This document shows, one piece after another, positions 7,311 through 16,885 of a DNA stretch of 40,739 bases. Made by a program: the position numbers and the translations under genes. Source of the DNA: Alphaproteobacteria bacterium (GTDB lineage: Bacteria > Pseudomonadota > Alphaproteobacteria > Bin95); the NCBI GenBank assembly GCA_022826185.1, contig JAJDVH010000206.1:1-40739 (forward strand), given 5' to 3'. Every line of letters begins with the position of its first letter. The first letter of the stretch is position 1. The notes under the pieces were generated by a model that saw only the letters and a program-made list of their open reading frames with translations, ran no database searches and was not told the DNA's origin.

Positions 7311-7334
7311 TATGCTGCGGGGAGAGTACTCTCC
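7311..7334. promoter_or_regulatory. Candidate extended -10 and 14-bp palindrome ahead of map
   Basis: TGC-TATGCT at 7308-7316 resembles an extended -10 box. GGAGAGTACTCTCC at 7321-7334 is a perfect 14-bp palindrome just downstream, 23 bp before the map ATG. It sits in the divergent region between cinA-like and map and could be an operator. No convincing -35 was found. Confidence 0.3.
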
Positions 7335-7357
7335 GCCAGCATCCAACGGGAGCCTAG

Positions 7358-8176
7358 ATGCAGCTCAAGCGCCAACAGACCCGTCGCCGTGAAGACGAGA
7401 TTCCGATCCATACGGAGGATGACCTTGCCGCCATGCGCAAGGCCGGCCGGCTTGCGGCGGAAGTGCTGGACCATGTGACGCCGCATGTCGTTCCCGGCGC
7501 AGCGACGGAGGAGCTCAACACGGTCTGCCACGATTTCATCCTTGCGCACGGGGCCGTGCCGGCGCCGCTCAACTACAAGGGCTTCCCGAAATCCATCTGC
7601 ACGTCCATCAACCATGTCGTCTGCCACGGCATCCCCGGCCCGCGGCGGCTGCGCGACGGCGACATCCTCAATATCGACATCACCGTCATTCTCGACGGCT
7701 GGTACGGCGATACGAGCCGCATGTTCCTGGTCGGCGACCGCGTCGGCGTGAAGGCGCGCCGGCTGGTCTCGGTGACGCACGAGGCGCTGATGCGCGGCAT
7801 CGAGGCCGTCCGTCCCGGCGCGCATCTCGGCGATATCGGCCACGCCATCCAGGCCTATGTCGAGCCGATGGGTTTCTCCGTGGTGCGGGATTTCTGCGGC
7901 CACGGCCTCGGGCGGGAGTTCCACCAGGCGCCGAGCGTGCTGCATTTCGGCCGGCTGGGCGACGGGCCGATGCTGCGCGAGGGCATGTTCTTCACCATCG
8001 AGCCGATGATCAATGCCGGCCGCTTCCATGTGAAGATCCTGGCCGACAACTGGACGGCCGTGACCAAGGACAAGTCGCTCTCGGCCCAATTCGAGCACAC
8101 GGTCGCCGTGGTGCCGGACGGAGTGGAGGTGCTGACCTATTCCCCGAAGGGGTGGGACCAGCCGCCCTATGCGTGA
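7358..8176 (+). CDS. map: Methionine aminopeptidase, type I
   Basis: MetAP removes the initiator methionine from nascent proteins in the cytosol. The 272-residue length fits a type I enzyme without a zinc-finger extension. Metal ligands are visible: the two Asp residues of DITVILDGWYGDTSRMF (~108-124), His in GHGLGREFHQAP (~181-192), Glu in FFTIEPMI (~211-218) and Glu in FEHTVAV (~245-251). The conserved active-site His lies in SINHVVCHGIPG (~84-95). Starts at ATG 7358 with GGGAG upstream, and its end overlaps radC by 8 bp, an arrangement common in alphaproteobacteria. Confidence 0.97.
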   Translation: MQLKRQQTRRREDEIPIHTEDDLAAMRKAGRLAAEVLDHVTPHVVPGAATEELNTVCHDFILAHGAVPAPLNYKGFPKSICTSINHVVCHGIPGPRRLRDGDILNIDITVILDGWYGDTSRMFLVGDRVGVKARRLVSVTHEALMRGIEAVRPGAHLGDIGHAIQAYVEPMGFSVVRDFCGHGLGREFHQAPSVLHFGRLGDGPMLREGMFFTIEPMINAGRFHVKILADNWTAVTKDKSLSAQFEHTVAVVPDGVEVLTYSPKGWDQPPYA

Positions 8177-8972
8177 CGACCCTCGGAACGGGGGCGACGG
8201 CAAGGTCGTTCCGCTCTTCGATATCGCGCCGTCCGCCGGGCGGAAACCTGCCCGCCCGAAGAACGCCGCGGACCCGGACGCCGAAGATCGGATCAGAAAA
8301 CAGCAAAAGGGGCACAGGGAGCGCCTGCGAAGCCATTTCCTGAAAAACTTGAACAATGAAGGCAGCATGAAGGACTACGAATTGCTGGAATTGCTGCTGT
8401 TCGGGGTCTTTCGCCAGGGCGATGTCCAGCAACTCGCAAGGGACCTGCTCGAAAAGTTCGGGTCGGTCGCCGGCGTGCTTGCCGCCGACCCGCAGGATCT
8501 GCGGGAGGTCCGGGGCGCGGGCGACGGAGTCGTCGTTATCCTCAAGACCGCCGAGAAGCTCGGTATCGAACTCGCCCGCGAGGGCGCGGTCAGCGGCGAG
8601 GTCCTGGGCAATTACGACGCCGTGATCGGCTATTGCCGCGCGCGGATGGGCCGGAGGCCGGTAGAGGAGTTCCGCATCCTTTTCCTGGACATCAGGAACC
8701 GCCTGCTTCGGGACGAACGCCAGACCAGCGGCACGATCAACCACGCGCCCGCCTATCCCCGCGAAGTCTGCAAGCGGGCGCTCGAAGTGGGGGCTGCATC
8801 CATCATTCTGGTCCACAACCATCCAAGCGGCGATCCGACTCCGTCCAGAGCGGATATCGAGATCACGCGGCGGATCGAGGCGGCTGCGAAGACCGTCGGC
8901 GTCTCCGTGCACGACCACCTGATCGTCACCCGCGGCGAGGCGTTGAGCTTCAAGGCGAAGGGCCTGCTCTGA
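8169..8972 (+). CDS. radC: RadC-family JAB/MPN domain protein
   Basis: This 267-residue protein has an N-terminal UPF0758/helix-hairpin-helix region (DYELLELLLFGVFRQGDVQ, then LREVRGAGDGVVVILKTAEK) and a C-terminal JAMM metalloprotease-like domain. The JAMM motif is HNHPSGDPTPSRAD (~217-230), with a downstream VHDHLIVT strand. RadC was named for DNA repair, but the family's molecular role remains unsettled; a link to recombination or natural transformation has been debated. The first ~60 residues are charged and variable. Overlaps map by 8 bp and is probably translated from the same mRNA. Confidence 0.93.
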   Translation: MRDDPRNGGDGKVVPLFDIAPSAGRKPARPKNAADPDAEDRIRKQQKGHRERLRSHFLKNLNNEGSMKDYELLELLLFGVFRQGDVQQLARDLLEKFGSVAGVLAADPQDLREVRGAGDGVVVILKTAEKLGIELAREGAVSGEVLGNYDAVIGYCRARMGRRPVEEFRILFLDIRNRLLRDERQTSGTINHAPAYPREVCKRALEVGAASIILVHNHPSGDPTPSRADIEITRRIEAAAKTVGVSVHDHLIVTRGEALSFKAKGLL

Positions 8973-9048
8973 CGCATTGCTGTGCGGTTTCGCTTTGTAT
9001 CCGGCGCGCCCGCCGATCTGGCTACACCCCGCTCCGCACCCTACTCGA

Positions 9049-9079
9049 CGCCCCGGCCCCCGCCTCGGGGGCCGGGGCG
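9049..9079. terminator. Perfect 13-bp GC stem between convergent radC and autotransporter genes
   Basis: CGCCCCGGCCCCC at 9049-9061 pairs exactly with 9067-9079 across a 5-nt loop. There is no T-tract, so it is a strong hairpin or bidirectional transcription block rather than a textbook intrinsic terminator. A related sequence occurs at 12448-12501, so it also belongs to a dispersed repeat family. Confidence 0.5.
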
Positions 9080-9190
9080 ACGGTTGGAGGCGTGCGTTGC
9101 GAAGTCACCGGACCGAGATGTGTGCATGCGGCAGCCCGCAAGCCGGGGAGGAGGTTCTCCGGCTGGTGGTATGGGTAATTGCCGCCGGCG

Positions 9191-12127
9191 TCAGAAGCCG
9201 ATGCGGAGGTCGAGGCGGACGGCGTGTTCGGGCTGTGCGGCGGTTTCGCGGCGTTCGCCGGCGAGTTCGAGCGCCAGCGCGCACCGCCGCGCCTCGAAGC
9301 GGGTCCCCAGCCTGAGCCTCGGGCCGTCGTCGCCGCCGGCGAGGCCCGCTTCCGCGAAGGGCGTCAGCAGCCCGCCGGCCCCGGGCGCCAGCGCGAAGCC
9401 GTAGCCGAGCCGCGCGTCCAGCGCCCCGCCGCCCGAGGCCCCGGACGCTTCCGGCGCCTCTTCCCGCCAGAGCGCCCCCGACCCGGCCGCGGGAGCGCCC
9501 CAGCGCGGCGTCAGCGCCAGCGACAGCCCGCGCCCGCCCGCCTCCGGGTCCAGCCGCACGGTCGCGCTCGCGCCCCGCTCCCGCGCGCCCTTCGCCGAAT
9601 GCGCCGCAAGCCAGCGCCCGCGCGCCTCCACGGATATGCCCGGCCCCGCATAGCGCACCCCGCCGGCAAGCTCGACGCCGCTGCCCGCAACGCCGTCGCC
9701 GCCGTCGCGCCGCGCCGCCAGTTCCGCGAAGGGCGACACCGACGCGCCGCCCTCCAGCGCAAAGCGCTTCGACGCCTCAAGCCCGCCCCTGAACCGCCAG
9801 GCGTCCGCCCTCAGGCCGTCAATCGCCTCCCCGCCCCCGCCGGTCTCCATCCGCGCGAAGCTGGCGTCCGCCCGCCCCGCAAGCTCGAACCCCTCCAGCG
9901 GCGCGAACGCCTGCCGCAGGCCGAGCGAGGCCGCCCGCATCGTCAGCCGGCTCTTCTCGCGCGCGCCCTCCCCGGGCGCATGGCGCGCCTCGCCCCGGCC
10001 CGCGCCCAGCAGGCCGCGCAACTCCAGCCCGTTGGCGAGGGTCCAGCGCCCATAGGGCCAGAGCGCCGTCAGCGCCGTCTCGACCTGGCCCGTCCCGCCT
10101 TCCAGCGCATAGTCCGTCTCGCTCGTCCCGCGCGAGACCGCCAGCCCCGCAACCCAGCGCCCGGCGCGCGCATCCGCGCCGAGCCAGCCGGTGCGCAGGT
10201 CGCCCCTGTAGCGCGCGCCCGCGCCGGCCCGGCCCTCGAAGGAGCCGAGATCGCCCCGGCCCCACACGCCCCAGCGCGGCGCCGCCGCATCGGAACCCGG
10301 CCCCCCTTCCGCCGCGCCCAGCGCCAGCGAGAACGCGCTCGAACCAAGAAGCTCGCCGGCCGCCATTCCCCGGCTCTCGCCGCCGCCGGACCGCCCGGCG
10401 TCCTCCGCGCCGCCCGCGCCGGACGGCATGGGCCGCCCCGCCAGCGCGAGGCCCGAGGACGGGACCGCCTCGCCCAGCCGCCCGCCGATATTGTCCAGAG
10501 CGCCCGAAACCGTCCGCGACGCCACCGACGCCAGCGCGCCCGCGAAGACCCGCTTCTGCGCCTCCGGCGCTCCGTGGACCGCCTGCCGGCCGGAGAAGGC
10601 CGCGACATCGTTGCCGGCGGCGTCCTGCAGCGGACTGGCGCCCGGCGTGTAGCTCACCGTTACGTCCGTCCCCGGCTCCACCGCCTCGGCAAGGCTCAGC
10701 GTCACCACCCTGCCGGAAAGGCCGACCGCCGACGGAGCCGCCGGGGCGCCGCCGTCCACCGTCACCTCGAAGTCGGTTGCAGCCGGAACCGAGGCCGGGT
10801 CCAGCCGCTCGTTGAAGCTCAGCCGCAGCCGGTCGCCGCTCACCGACGCGCGGACCAGCCGCGGCGGTGTCGTGTCCGGCGCCGCGCCGCCCGACCCGGC
10901 CAGCTGCTGGGCGCAGGTCTTCGTGGAGGCGGCCGGAGCGCCGCCGTTCACCCGGTGGCCCGTGTCCTGGGCCAGCCCGTCATGCGCGAGGGCCGCGGCG
11001 GTCGTGCCGTCCGACTTGGCCACGATCGTGCCGCCGTTCAACGCCAACGTGTTCTCGAGCACCGCGATGCCGTCATTCGAGCGGTTGAGGCCGGTCACCG
11101 TGTGGGAGAAGATCAGATTCGCCGTGCCGGAGCCGCTCTCATAGTCCGCCTGGAACGCGCCCCAGGTTTCCGCCGTGTTCATGTCGATCGTAATCTGCGG
11201 CGTGCCGGTGACGGTCACCGCCTCGTCGAAGGTCACCTGGACGCAGATATTCTCGCCGACCCCATAGAGGTTCAGCGGGTCGCCGGTGTTCCAGGTGAGC
11301 GAGGGGGTCGAAACCACCTCGACCGACGAGACCGCCGGCGGTTTCGCATAGCCGTGGACGGCAAGTTGGAAGGCGGCGTTGTTAAAAGTCTCCCACGAAT
11401 TCGAGATGGTGGAGAGAAATTGGCCGTTATTCGCAATGCTCCAACCCGCCCAGCCGCTATCCTCGTCATCTGATTGCGTGTCGCCCCAACGGGTGTGTTC
11501 GGTCCCGCCGGTGGCCTCGACCACCACGAAATATGTCGTGTCGGCGGCGAGGTCGATGCCGCCGTCGGGCGCGTTGAACCAGACATCGGCCCACGCGCCA
11601 CCCAGGGTGGTCGTGGTTGTCAGCGTGCCCAGACTGCTGTCCGGATTGCCGGACGACGAGGCCGAGTGGATGCTTACAGTGTAGGTCGGTTGGTCCCCTT
11701 GATTATGCCGGAGTTTGAGACTCACGGCAGTTACCCTGTAGCCTCTGGAAGAACTGCCAGTGGTGAACGCTTGGGCGTTATCCCAGCGAAAGTCGTGGTG
11801 CGAATTGTTCGTCCGGTCGAGGTTGCCGGTCAGTCTGCTTGCCGTCTGCGCCTGCGCCGCCCCGGCGACGAGCAGCAGAACCAGCGCCGCGGCGAGAGCG
11901 CGCGAAACGGAACGGATGAAGCAGGAAAGAGGCGGGCAGGGCCGGCGCCCGCCGGAACGCCTACTTAACTCGTCGGGCTGTCGGGCTGTCGGGCTGTCGG
12001 GCTGTCGGGCTGTCGGGCTGTCGGGCTGTCGGGCTGTCGGGCTGTCGGGCTGTCCCTCTTTCACGCTAGCACGAATCGAAACGCCAGTCGTCGCGAGCAC
12101 CGCGCCCGCTTCGAAGGTCCGGAACAT
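9191..12127 (-). CDS. Autotransporter adhesin-like protein with in-frame octamer repeat, phase-variable candidate
   Basis: The chosen start is ATG 12127, with GGGAGGGGGA close upstream; in-frame ATG 12148 and TTG 12160 are alternatives. The 978-residue product begins with a hydrophilic leader. Residues ~26-59 are the octamer-encoded PDSPTARQ repeat. A secretion signal follows (hydrophobic ALAAALVLLLVAGAAQA, cleavage near 101). Next comes a beta-sandwich passenger (~103-270, resembling choice-of-anchor domains), then Ig/cadherin-like and SwmB-like segments (~270-520), and a linker. The last ~280 residues form a C-terminal beta-barrel ending in aromatic F (DLRIGF), typical of outer-membrane proteins. 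It should be exported and displayed on the cell surface. No ATG, GTG or TTG lies in frame between repeat and signal peptide, so translation must cross the repeat. Both other frames stop at once after it (TAA, TAG). The copy number seen here is ON. Confidence 0.85.
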   Translation of the reverse strand: MFRTFEAGAVLATTGVSIRASVKEGQPDSPTARQPDSPTARQPDSPTARQPDELSRRSGGRRPCPPLSCFIRSVSRALAAALVLLLVAGAAQAQTASRLTGNLDRTNNSHHDFRWDNAQAFTTGSSSRGYRVTAVSLKLRHNQGDQPTYTVSIHSASSSGNPDSSLGTLTTTTTLGGAWADVWFNAPDGGIDLAADTTYFVVVEATGGTEHTRWGDTQSDDEDSGWAGWSIANNGQFLSTISNSWETFNNAAFQLAVHGYAKPPAVSSVEVVSTPSLTWNTGDPLNLYGVGENICVQVTFDEAVTVTGTPQITIDMNTAETWGAFQADYESGSGTANLIFSHTVTGLNRSNDGIAVLENTLALNGGTIVAKSDGTTAAALAHDGLAQDTGHRVNGGAPAASTKTCAQQLAGSGGAAPDTTPPRLVRASVSGDRLRLSFNERLDPASVPAATDFEVTVDGGAPAAPSAVGLSGRVVTLSLAEAVEPGTDVTVSYTPGASPLQDAAGNDVAAFSGRQAVHGAPEAQKRVFAGALASVASRTVSGALDNIGGRLGEAVPSSGLALAGRPMPSGAGGAEDAGRSGGGESRGMAAGELLGSSAFSLALGAAEGGPGSDAAAPRWGVWGRGDLGSFEGRAGAGARYRGDLRTGWLGADARAGRWVAGLAVSRGTSETDYALEGGTGQVETALTALWPYGRWTLANGLELRGLLGAGRGEARHAPGEGAREKSRLTMRAASLGLRQAFAPLEGFELAGRADASFARMETGGGGEAIDGLRADAWRFRGGLEASKRFALEGGASVSPFAELAARRDGGDGVAGSGVELAGGVRYAGPGISVEARGRWLAAHSAKGARERGASATVRLDPEAGGRGLSLALTPRWGAPAAGSGALWREEAPEASGASGGGALDARLGYGFALAPGAGGLLTPFAEAGLAGGDDGPRLRLGTRFEARRCALALELAGERRETAAQPEHAVRLDLRIGF
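11973..12054. repeat. Tandem octamer repeat TCGGGCTG, 10.25 copies, inside the autotransporter gene
   Basis: Ten perfect copies plus two bases. Three units (24 bp) encode the octapeptide PDSPTARQ on the minus strand. Immediately after the array the two other frames meet TAA and TAG within five codons, so a change of one or two units truncates the product before its signal peptide, while a change of three restores it. This is the signature of slipped-strand contingency loci. Confidence 0.95.
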
Positions 12128-12545
12128 CGTCCCCCTCCCGATCGCCATATTCGTCCACAAGGCGGTTCTTCAGATGAATACAATACCAAAAGAGGGGAAA
12201 TACCCACCATGAAAAGGGGTCATGCCAGGGATCATTGATCGGAACCCATGCTGCCAGCCGCCGGAAACCTCCTCCCCCGCTTGCGGGGGAGGCCGGGTGG
12301 GGGGCCGTTTTCGCGCCAGCGGAAACGGCGGGCAAAGCCCGGCAAAGGCCTGTACCCGCCCGCCGAGCGGGAGGGGAGAAAACCGGACGGCCTCGACATG
12401 AGTCCTGAATTACGCTCCCCGGTATAAATCCCGCTCCATGCCCCACTCGTCGCCCCGGCTTCCCCGCTCGGGGGCGAGGACAGGCGGGGGCCGGGGCGAC
12501 GGTGGAGGCGGCTCCGCCATCGGTTCCGGTCAACGACCGCTGGTA
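12128..12545. other. Intergenic region with dispersed repeat sequences
   Basis: No gene is seen. It contains the autotransporter ribosome-binding region (12128-12145), then GC-rich blocks shared with other intergenic regions. These are a TTGATCGGAACCC block near 12235 (cf. ATTGATCGAAACCCG near 24935), the sequence CCGAGCGGGAGGGGAGAAAA near 12363-12382 (cf. ~24974-24999), a 12-bp perfect stem (12448-12459 with 12490-12501), and GGTTCCGGTCAACGACCG near 12523 (cf. ~35038). These look like small palindromic intergenic repeats. Confidence 0.6.
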
Positions 12546-13301
12546 TCAGCCGAGCAGGTATCGGGCGGCGAGAATGGCGCCCAGCAGCATCAGCAGCGCG
12601 AGGACGGCCTTGCGGAAGGTCTCCGCCGGCAGGCGGCGGCGCAGCGCCTCGCCGAGCTTCACGCCCGCCCATACCGGCAAGAGGCCGAGCACGGAGATCA
12701 TGGCCGCCGGGCCGGTCAGGAAACCGGCTTGCGACAGCCCGACCGCCATGGCGAGGCTGGAGAAGGTGAACACGCAATTGATGGCCTGCACGAAGCGGTT
12801 CGGGTCCAGTTGCAGCGCCAGCAGGTAGGGCAGGAGCGGCATCACCTGCGAGCCGGTCAGGCCGTTGACGACGCCGTTGACGAGGCCGACCGGCCATTGC
12901 AACGGGCGTTCCAGCCGGGGTGGGAGCGCGAGCGGCGGGCGGGCGAGCGCAAAGGCGGCGTAGCCCGCCAGCACCGCCCCGAGCGCGGCCCCGGCGGCCA
13001 GCGGATCGACCCAGACCAGAAGCATGACGCCGAGCGCGATGCCCGGCAGCACCGCCAGGCAGAGCGGCCAGAAACGCCGCACCGTCTCGCGGAAATGCCC
13101 CGCGCCGCGCATGACCAGCAAATTGCTTGCGATCGACGGCGCCAGCACCAGCGGCAGCGCCTCGCGGATGCCGATGGCGAGCGCCAGCAGCGGCAGCGCG
13201 CAGGTCGAGAAGCCGAGCCCGGTCGCGCCCTTGACGAAAGCGGCGAACAGGAAGGCGGCGGCGACGGCGGCGAGCGTTTCCGCCGCCATCGCCTCAATCA
13301 T
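12546..13301 (-). CDS. TauE/SafE (TSUP) family sulfite/anion exporter
   Basis: This 251-residue protein has about eight hydrophobic helices. The family signature GATGLGFSTCALPLLALAIG lies near the N-terminus (~26-45), and a second repeat begins GLVNGVVNGLTGSQVMPLLP (~128-147). TSUP proteins move sulfite, sulfoacetate or other organosulfur anions across the inner membrane; the substrate here is not determined. The ATG at 13301 overlaps the thiL stop by 8 bp; an alternative ATG lies four codons further in. It is the last gene of the glyA-nrdR-rib-nusB-thiL run. Confidence 0.9.
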   Translation of the reverse strand: MIEAMAAETLAAVAAAFLFAAFVKGATGLGFSTCALPLLALAIGIREALPLVLAPSIASNLLVMRGAGHFRETVRRFWPLCLAVLPGIALGVMLLVWVDPLAAGAALGAVLAGYAAFALARPPLALPPRLERPLQWPVGLVNGVVNGLTGSQVMPLLPYLLALQLDPNRFVQAINCVFTFSSLAMAVGLSQAGFLTGPAAMISVLGLLPVWAGVKLGEALRRRLPAETFRKAVLALLMLLGAILAARYLLG

Positions 13302-14184
13302 GCCGGTAGCCCTGCCGCGCGAGCGGGACAGGCTGCCCGGCGCTGTCGACGACTGTCACGCCCTCGCCGGAAACGATCCGCCCGACGGGAATGGCCGGGC
13401 TCTCGCGCGCGGTCAGCACAAGCTCGTAATCGTCGCCGCCGGTCAAGGCCTCCAGCCGCGCTTCGGGCCCGAGCGCAGCCACTTCCGGCGACAGCGGCGC
13501 CGCTTCCAGGTCGATGACGGCGGCGACGCCGGACGCGCGGCAGATATGGCCGAGATCGGCCACGAGACCGTCGGAAATGTCGGCGGCGGCCGTCGCGCCC
13601 TCGGCCGCGCCGAACCGGGGCGACGGCAGCCAGTAGCGTTCCGCGAGCCGCGGCGCGTCGATTTCGCCCCGGACGGCCTTCAGCCCGAAACAGCCGTCGC
13701 CGATGGGACCCGTGACGAAGACGCGGTCGCCCGGCCTCGCGCCGGAGCGCCGCACGGGGGCCGATGCCGAGCCGAAGGCGGTGACCGTCAGCGTGAGCGC
13801 GCCCGGCGTCGCCACCGTGTCGCCGCCGAGCAACGAGACGGCGAATTCCTCCTGGTCTTCGGCGAGGCCGGTTGCGAATGCTTCCAGCCAAGGGTCGTCA
13901 ATGCGGCCGGGGAGCGCCAGGTTCAGCAGGTAGCCATCCGGCCGCGCGCCCATGGCCGCCAGATCGGAGAGGTTGCAGCGCAGCAACCGCCTTGCGATCA
14001 GGCCGGGCGGGCCGTCGCCGGGAAAATGGACCCCTTCGACCATCGTGTCGGTGGTGACGACCAGCCGCCCGTCACCGGGCGTGTCGAGCAAGGCGGCGTC
14101 GTCCTCGAGGCGGCCCGCTCCGGCGGCGGTTGCAAGCGGCGCGAGGAACCGGCGGATCAGCTCGAACTCGCCGGACCGTCTCAT
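13294..14184 (-). CDS. thiL: Thiamine-monophosphate kinase
   Basis: ThiL phosphorylates thiamine monophosphate to thiamine diphosphate with ATP. At 296 residues it is of normal length. Visible motifs are GEFELIRRFLAPLA at the N-terminus, DDAALLDTPGDGRLVVTTDT (~28-47) and VEGVHFP followed by PGLIARRLLRCNLSDLAAMG. The LLGGDTVATPGALTLTVTAF segment (~118-137) and the AAADISDGLVADLGH segment (~203-217) follow, carrying the acidic metal-binding residues of the PurM-like fold. It overlaps nusB by 4 bp (ATGA) upstream and tauE by 8 bp downstream, so coupled translation is likely. Confidence 0.96.
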   Translation of the reverse strand: MRRSGEFELIRRFLAPLATAAGAGRLEDDAALLDTPGDGRLVVTTDTMVEGVHFPGDGPPGLIARRLLRCNLSDLAAMGARPDGYLLNLALPGRIDDPWLEAFATGLAEDQEEFAVSLLGGDTVATPGALTLTVTAFGSASAPVRRSGARPGDRVFVTGPIGDGCFGLKAVRGEIDAPRLAERYWLPSPRFGAAEGATAAADISDGLVADLGHICRASGVAAVIDLEAAPLSPEVAALGPEARLEALTGGDDYELVLTARESPAIPVGRIVSGEGVTVVDSAGQPVPLARQGYRHD

Positions 14185-14696
14185 GCCGCCGGGCCGTCGA
14201 GCTCGCCGGGCCGCGCGCTGTGGGCGATACGGTCGAACACGGCGGTCGCGAACCGCGCCTGCGGCTCGTCGAAGAAATCGCCCACAAGGTCGGTATATTC
14301 GCGGATCGCCACGCGCGGCGGCACGTCCGGCTCGTAGAGCAGCTCGGCGGCGCCGAGCCTGAGCGCCGCCCGGAGAACGGGCTCCAGCCCGCCGAGGCCG
14401 CTGGACCTGTCGAGCGCCGCCGACACCGCGCCGTCGATGTCGCGCCGGTGGTCCGCCACCGCCCGCAGCAGGCGGTCGAAGAACCGGCGGTCCGCGTCGA
14501 GCCGGATTCCTTCCAGCTCCCGCCCCAGCCGGTAGCGCCGGAACTGGTCCGACACCGCTTCCGCGGTCTCGCGGTTCATTTCCGCCTGGTAAAGCGCCTG
14601 GAGGGCGGCGAGGCGCGCGAGGCGCCGCCGGCTCGGAGGCGCTTGGTCGGCGTCCCCGGCCTCCCGGCCTTCGGACTCGCGGTCGCCGGGCGTCAA
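14181..14696 (-). CDS. nusB: Transcription antitermination factor NusB
   Basis: NusB joins NusE (S10) on boxA RNA to support rRNA antitermination. The start is taken as TTG 14696, which overlaps the ribH TGA as TTGA. It gives 171 residues with a short charged N-terminal extension and then the all-helical domain: RRLARLAALQALYQAEM (~25-41), DRRFFDRLLRAVADHR (~73-88) and PVLRAALRLGAAELLYEPDV with RVAIREYTDLVGDFFDE towards the end. No ATG or GTG precedes the domain in frame near the gene boundary. Placement directly after ribH is typical of proteobacteria. Confidence 0.94.
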   Translation of the reverse strand: MTPGDRESEGREAGDADQAPPSRRRLARLAALQALYQAEMNRETAEAVSDQFRRYRLGRELEGIRLDADRRFFDRLLRAVADHRRDIDGAVSAALDRSSGLGGLEPVLRAALRLGAAELLYEPDVPPRVAIREYTDLVGDFFDEPQARFATAVFDRIAHSARPGELDGPAA

Positions 14697-15111
14697 TCCG
14701 CCCGCCCGAGCGACTGCTTCAGCACGATGGTCTTGAGGCAGGCATGGGCCGCCTCGGCGCCCTTGTTCTTGCCGGAGACGCTGGCGCGGACGCGCGCCTG
14801 GTCGCCGTTCTCGCAGGTGAGCAGGCCGAAGCCGAGCGCCAGCTTGCGCTCGACGGCGAGGGTCTGGAGCGCCCGGCTCACCTCGGCGCAGAGATGGTCG
14901 TAATGGGTCGTCTCGCCCCGGATAACACAGCCGATGGCGATGAAGCCGTCGAAGCGCTTCGGCGAATCGAGCGCAATCGAGATCGCGACCGGGAGCTCGA
15001 ACGCGCCGGCGACATCGTAGCGGTCCCAGCTGTGGCCGGCTTCCTCGATGACGGCCCCGGCCCCGGCGATCATCTCGTCGCAGATGTCCTGGTAGTAGGG
15101 CGCGACGACCA

Positions 15112-15127
<16 letters not shown>
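14693..15127 (-). CDS. ribH: 6,7-dimethyl-8-ribityllumazine synthase
   Basis: RibH condenses 5-amino-6-ribitylaminouracil with dihydroxybutanone phosphate to lumazine, the penultimate step of riboflavin synthesis. The 144-residue protein has the substrate-binding segments VAGAFELPVAISIAL (~39-53), AIGCVIRGETTHYDHLC (~64-80), with the catalytic His of the THYDH region, and the GLLTCENGDQARVRAS segment (~101-116). It begins at GTG 15127 with GGAGGAG upstream, overlapping the end of ribB by 16 bp. Several alphaproteobacteria have two RibH types; which type this is cannot be said here. Confidence 0.95.
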
Positions 15128-16285
<1,158 letters not shown>

Positions 16286-16296
<11 letters not shown>

Positions 16297-16885
16297 GGCC
16301 CAAACCCTCCAATTGACGGGCAAGGTAGCGCGCCAGCATGTCGATTTCCATGTTGACCGCATCTCCCGGCTGCAGGGCGCCCAGCGTGGTGTGCGAAAGG
16401 GTGTGCGGGATGATGTTGACGCCGAAGCGCGCGCCTTCGACCTCGTTGACGGTCAGCGACACGCCCTCGAGCGTGACCGAGCCCTTGGAGGCGACGAAGC
16501 TCGCGAGCGCTTCCGGGGCCTCGAAGGTGAAGCGCACGCTGTCCCCCTCCGGGCGGCGCGACACCGTCGCCGCCACGCCGTCCACATGGCCGGAGACGAT
16601 ATGCCCGCCGAGCTCGTCGCCGACGCGGAGCGCGCGTTCGAGATTGACCGGGGTCCCCTCGCGCCAGCCGCCGAGCGTGGTGCAGGCGAGCGTTTCGGCC
16701 GAGGCCTCGACGGCGAACGCGCCCGGCCGGACCGCGACCGCCGTCAGGCAGGCCCCGGAACAGGAGATCGAGGCGCCGAGCGCGATGTCCGAGGTGTCCC
16801 AGGCCGTCGCGATCTCGAACCGGGTGTCGCCGCGGCGTTCGACGGCCGCCACGCGCCCGATATCGGTGACTATTCCGGTGAACAT
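16286..16885 (-). CDS. ribE: Riboflavin synthase, alpha subunit
   Basis: RibE dismutates two lumazine molecules into riboflavin and the pyrimidine that RibH reuses. The 199-residue protein consists of two homologous lumazine-binding barrels. It opens with the diagnostic [12 protein letters not shown], and has SCSGACLTAVAV (~41-52), VNLERALRVGDELGGHIVSG and HVDGVA (~82-107), and the second-repeat VTLEGVSLTVNEVEGARFGV (~136-155). Overlaps ribD by 16 bp and ribB by 11 bp, so the rib genes are probably translated as a coupled block. Confidence 0.96.

Noticed and set aside
9179-11473. 764-codon open frame on the plus strand
   Set aside because: It is the antisense of the autotransporter barrel and passenger; composition is Arg/Ala/Pro-rich with no domain, as expected opposite GC-rich genes.
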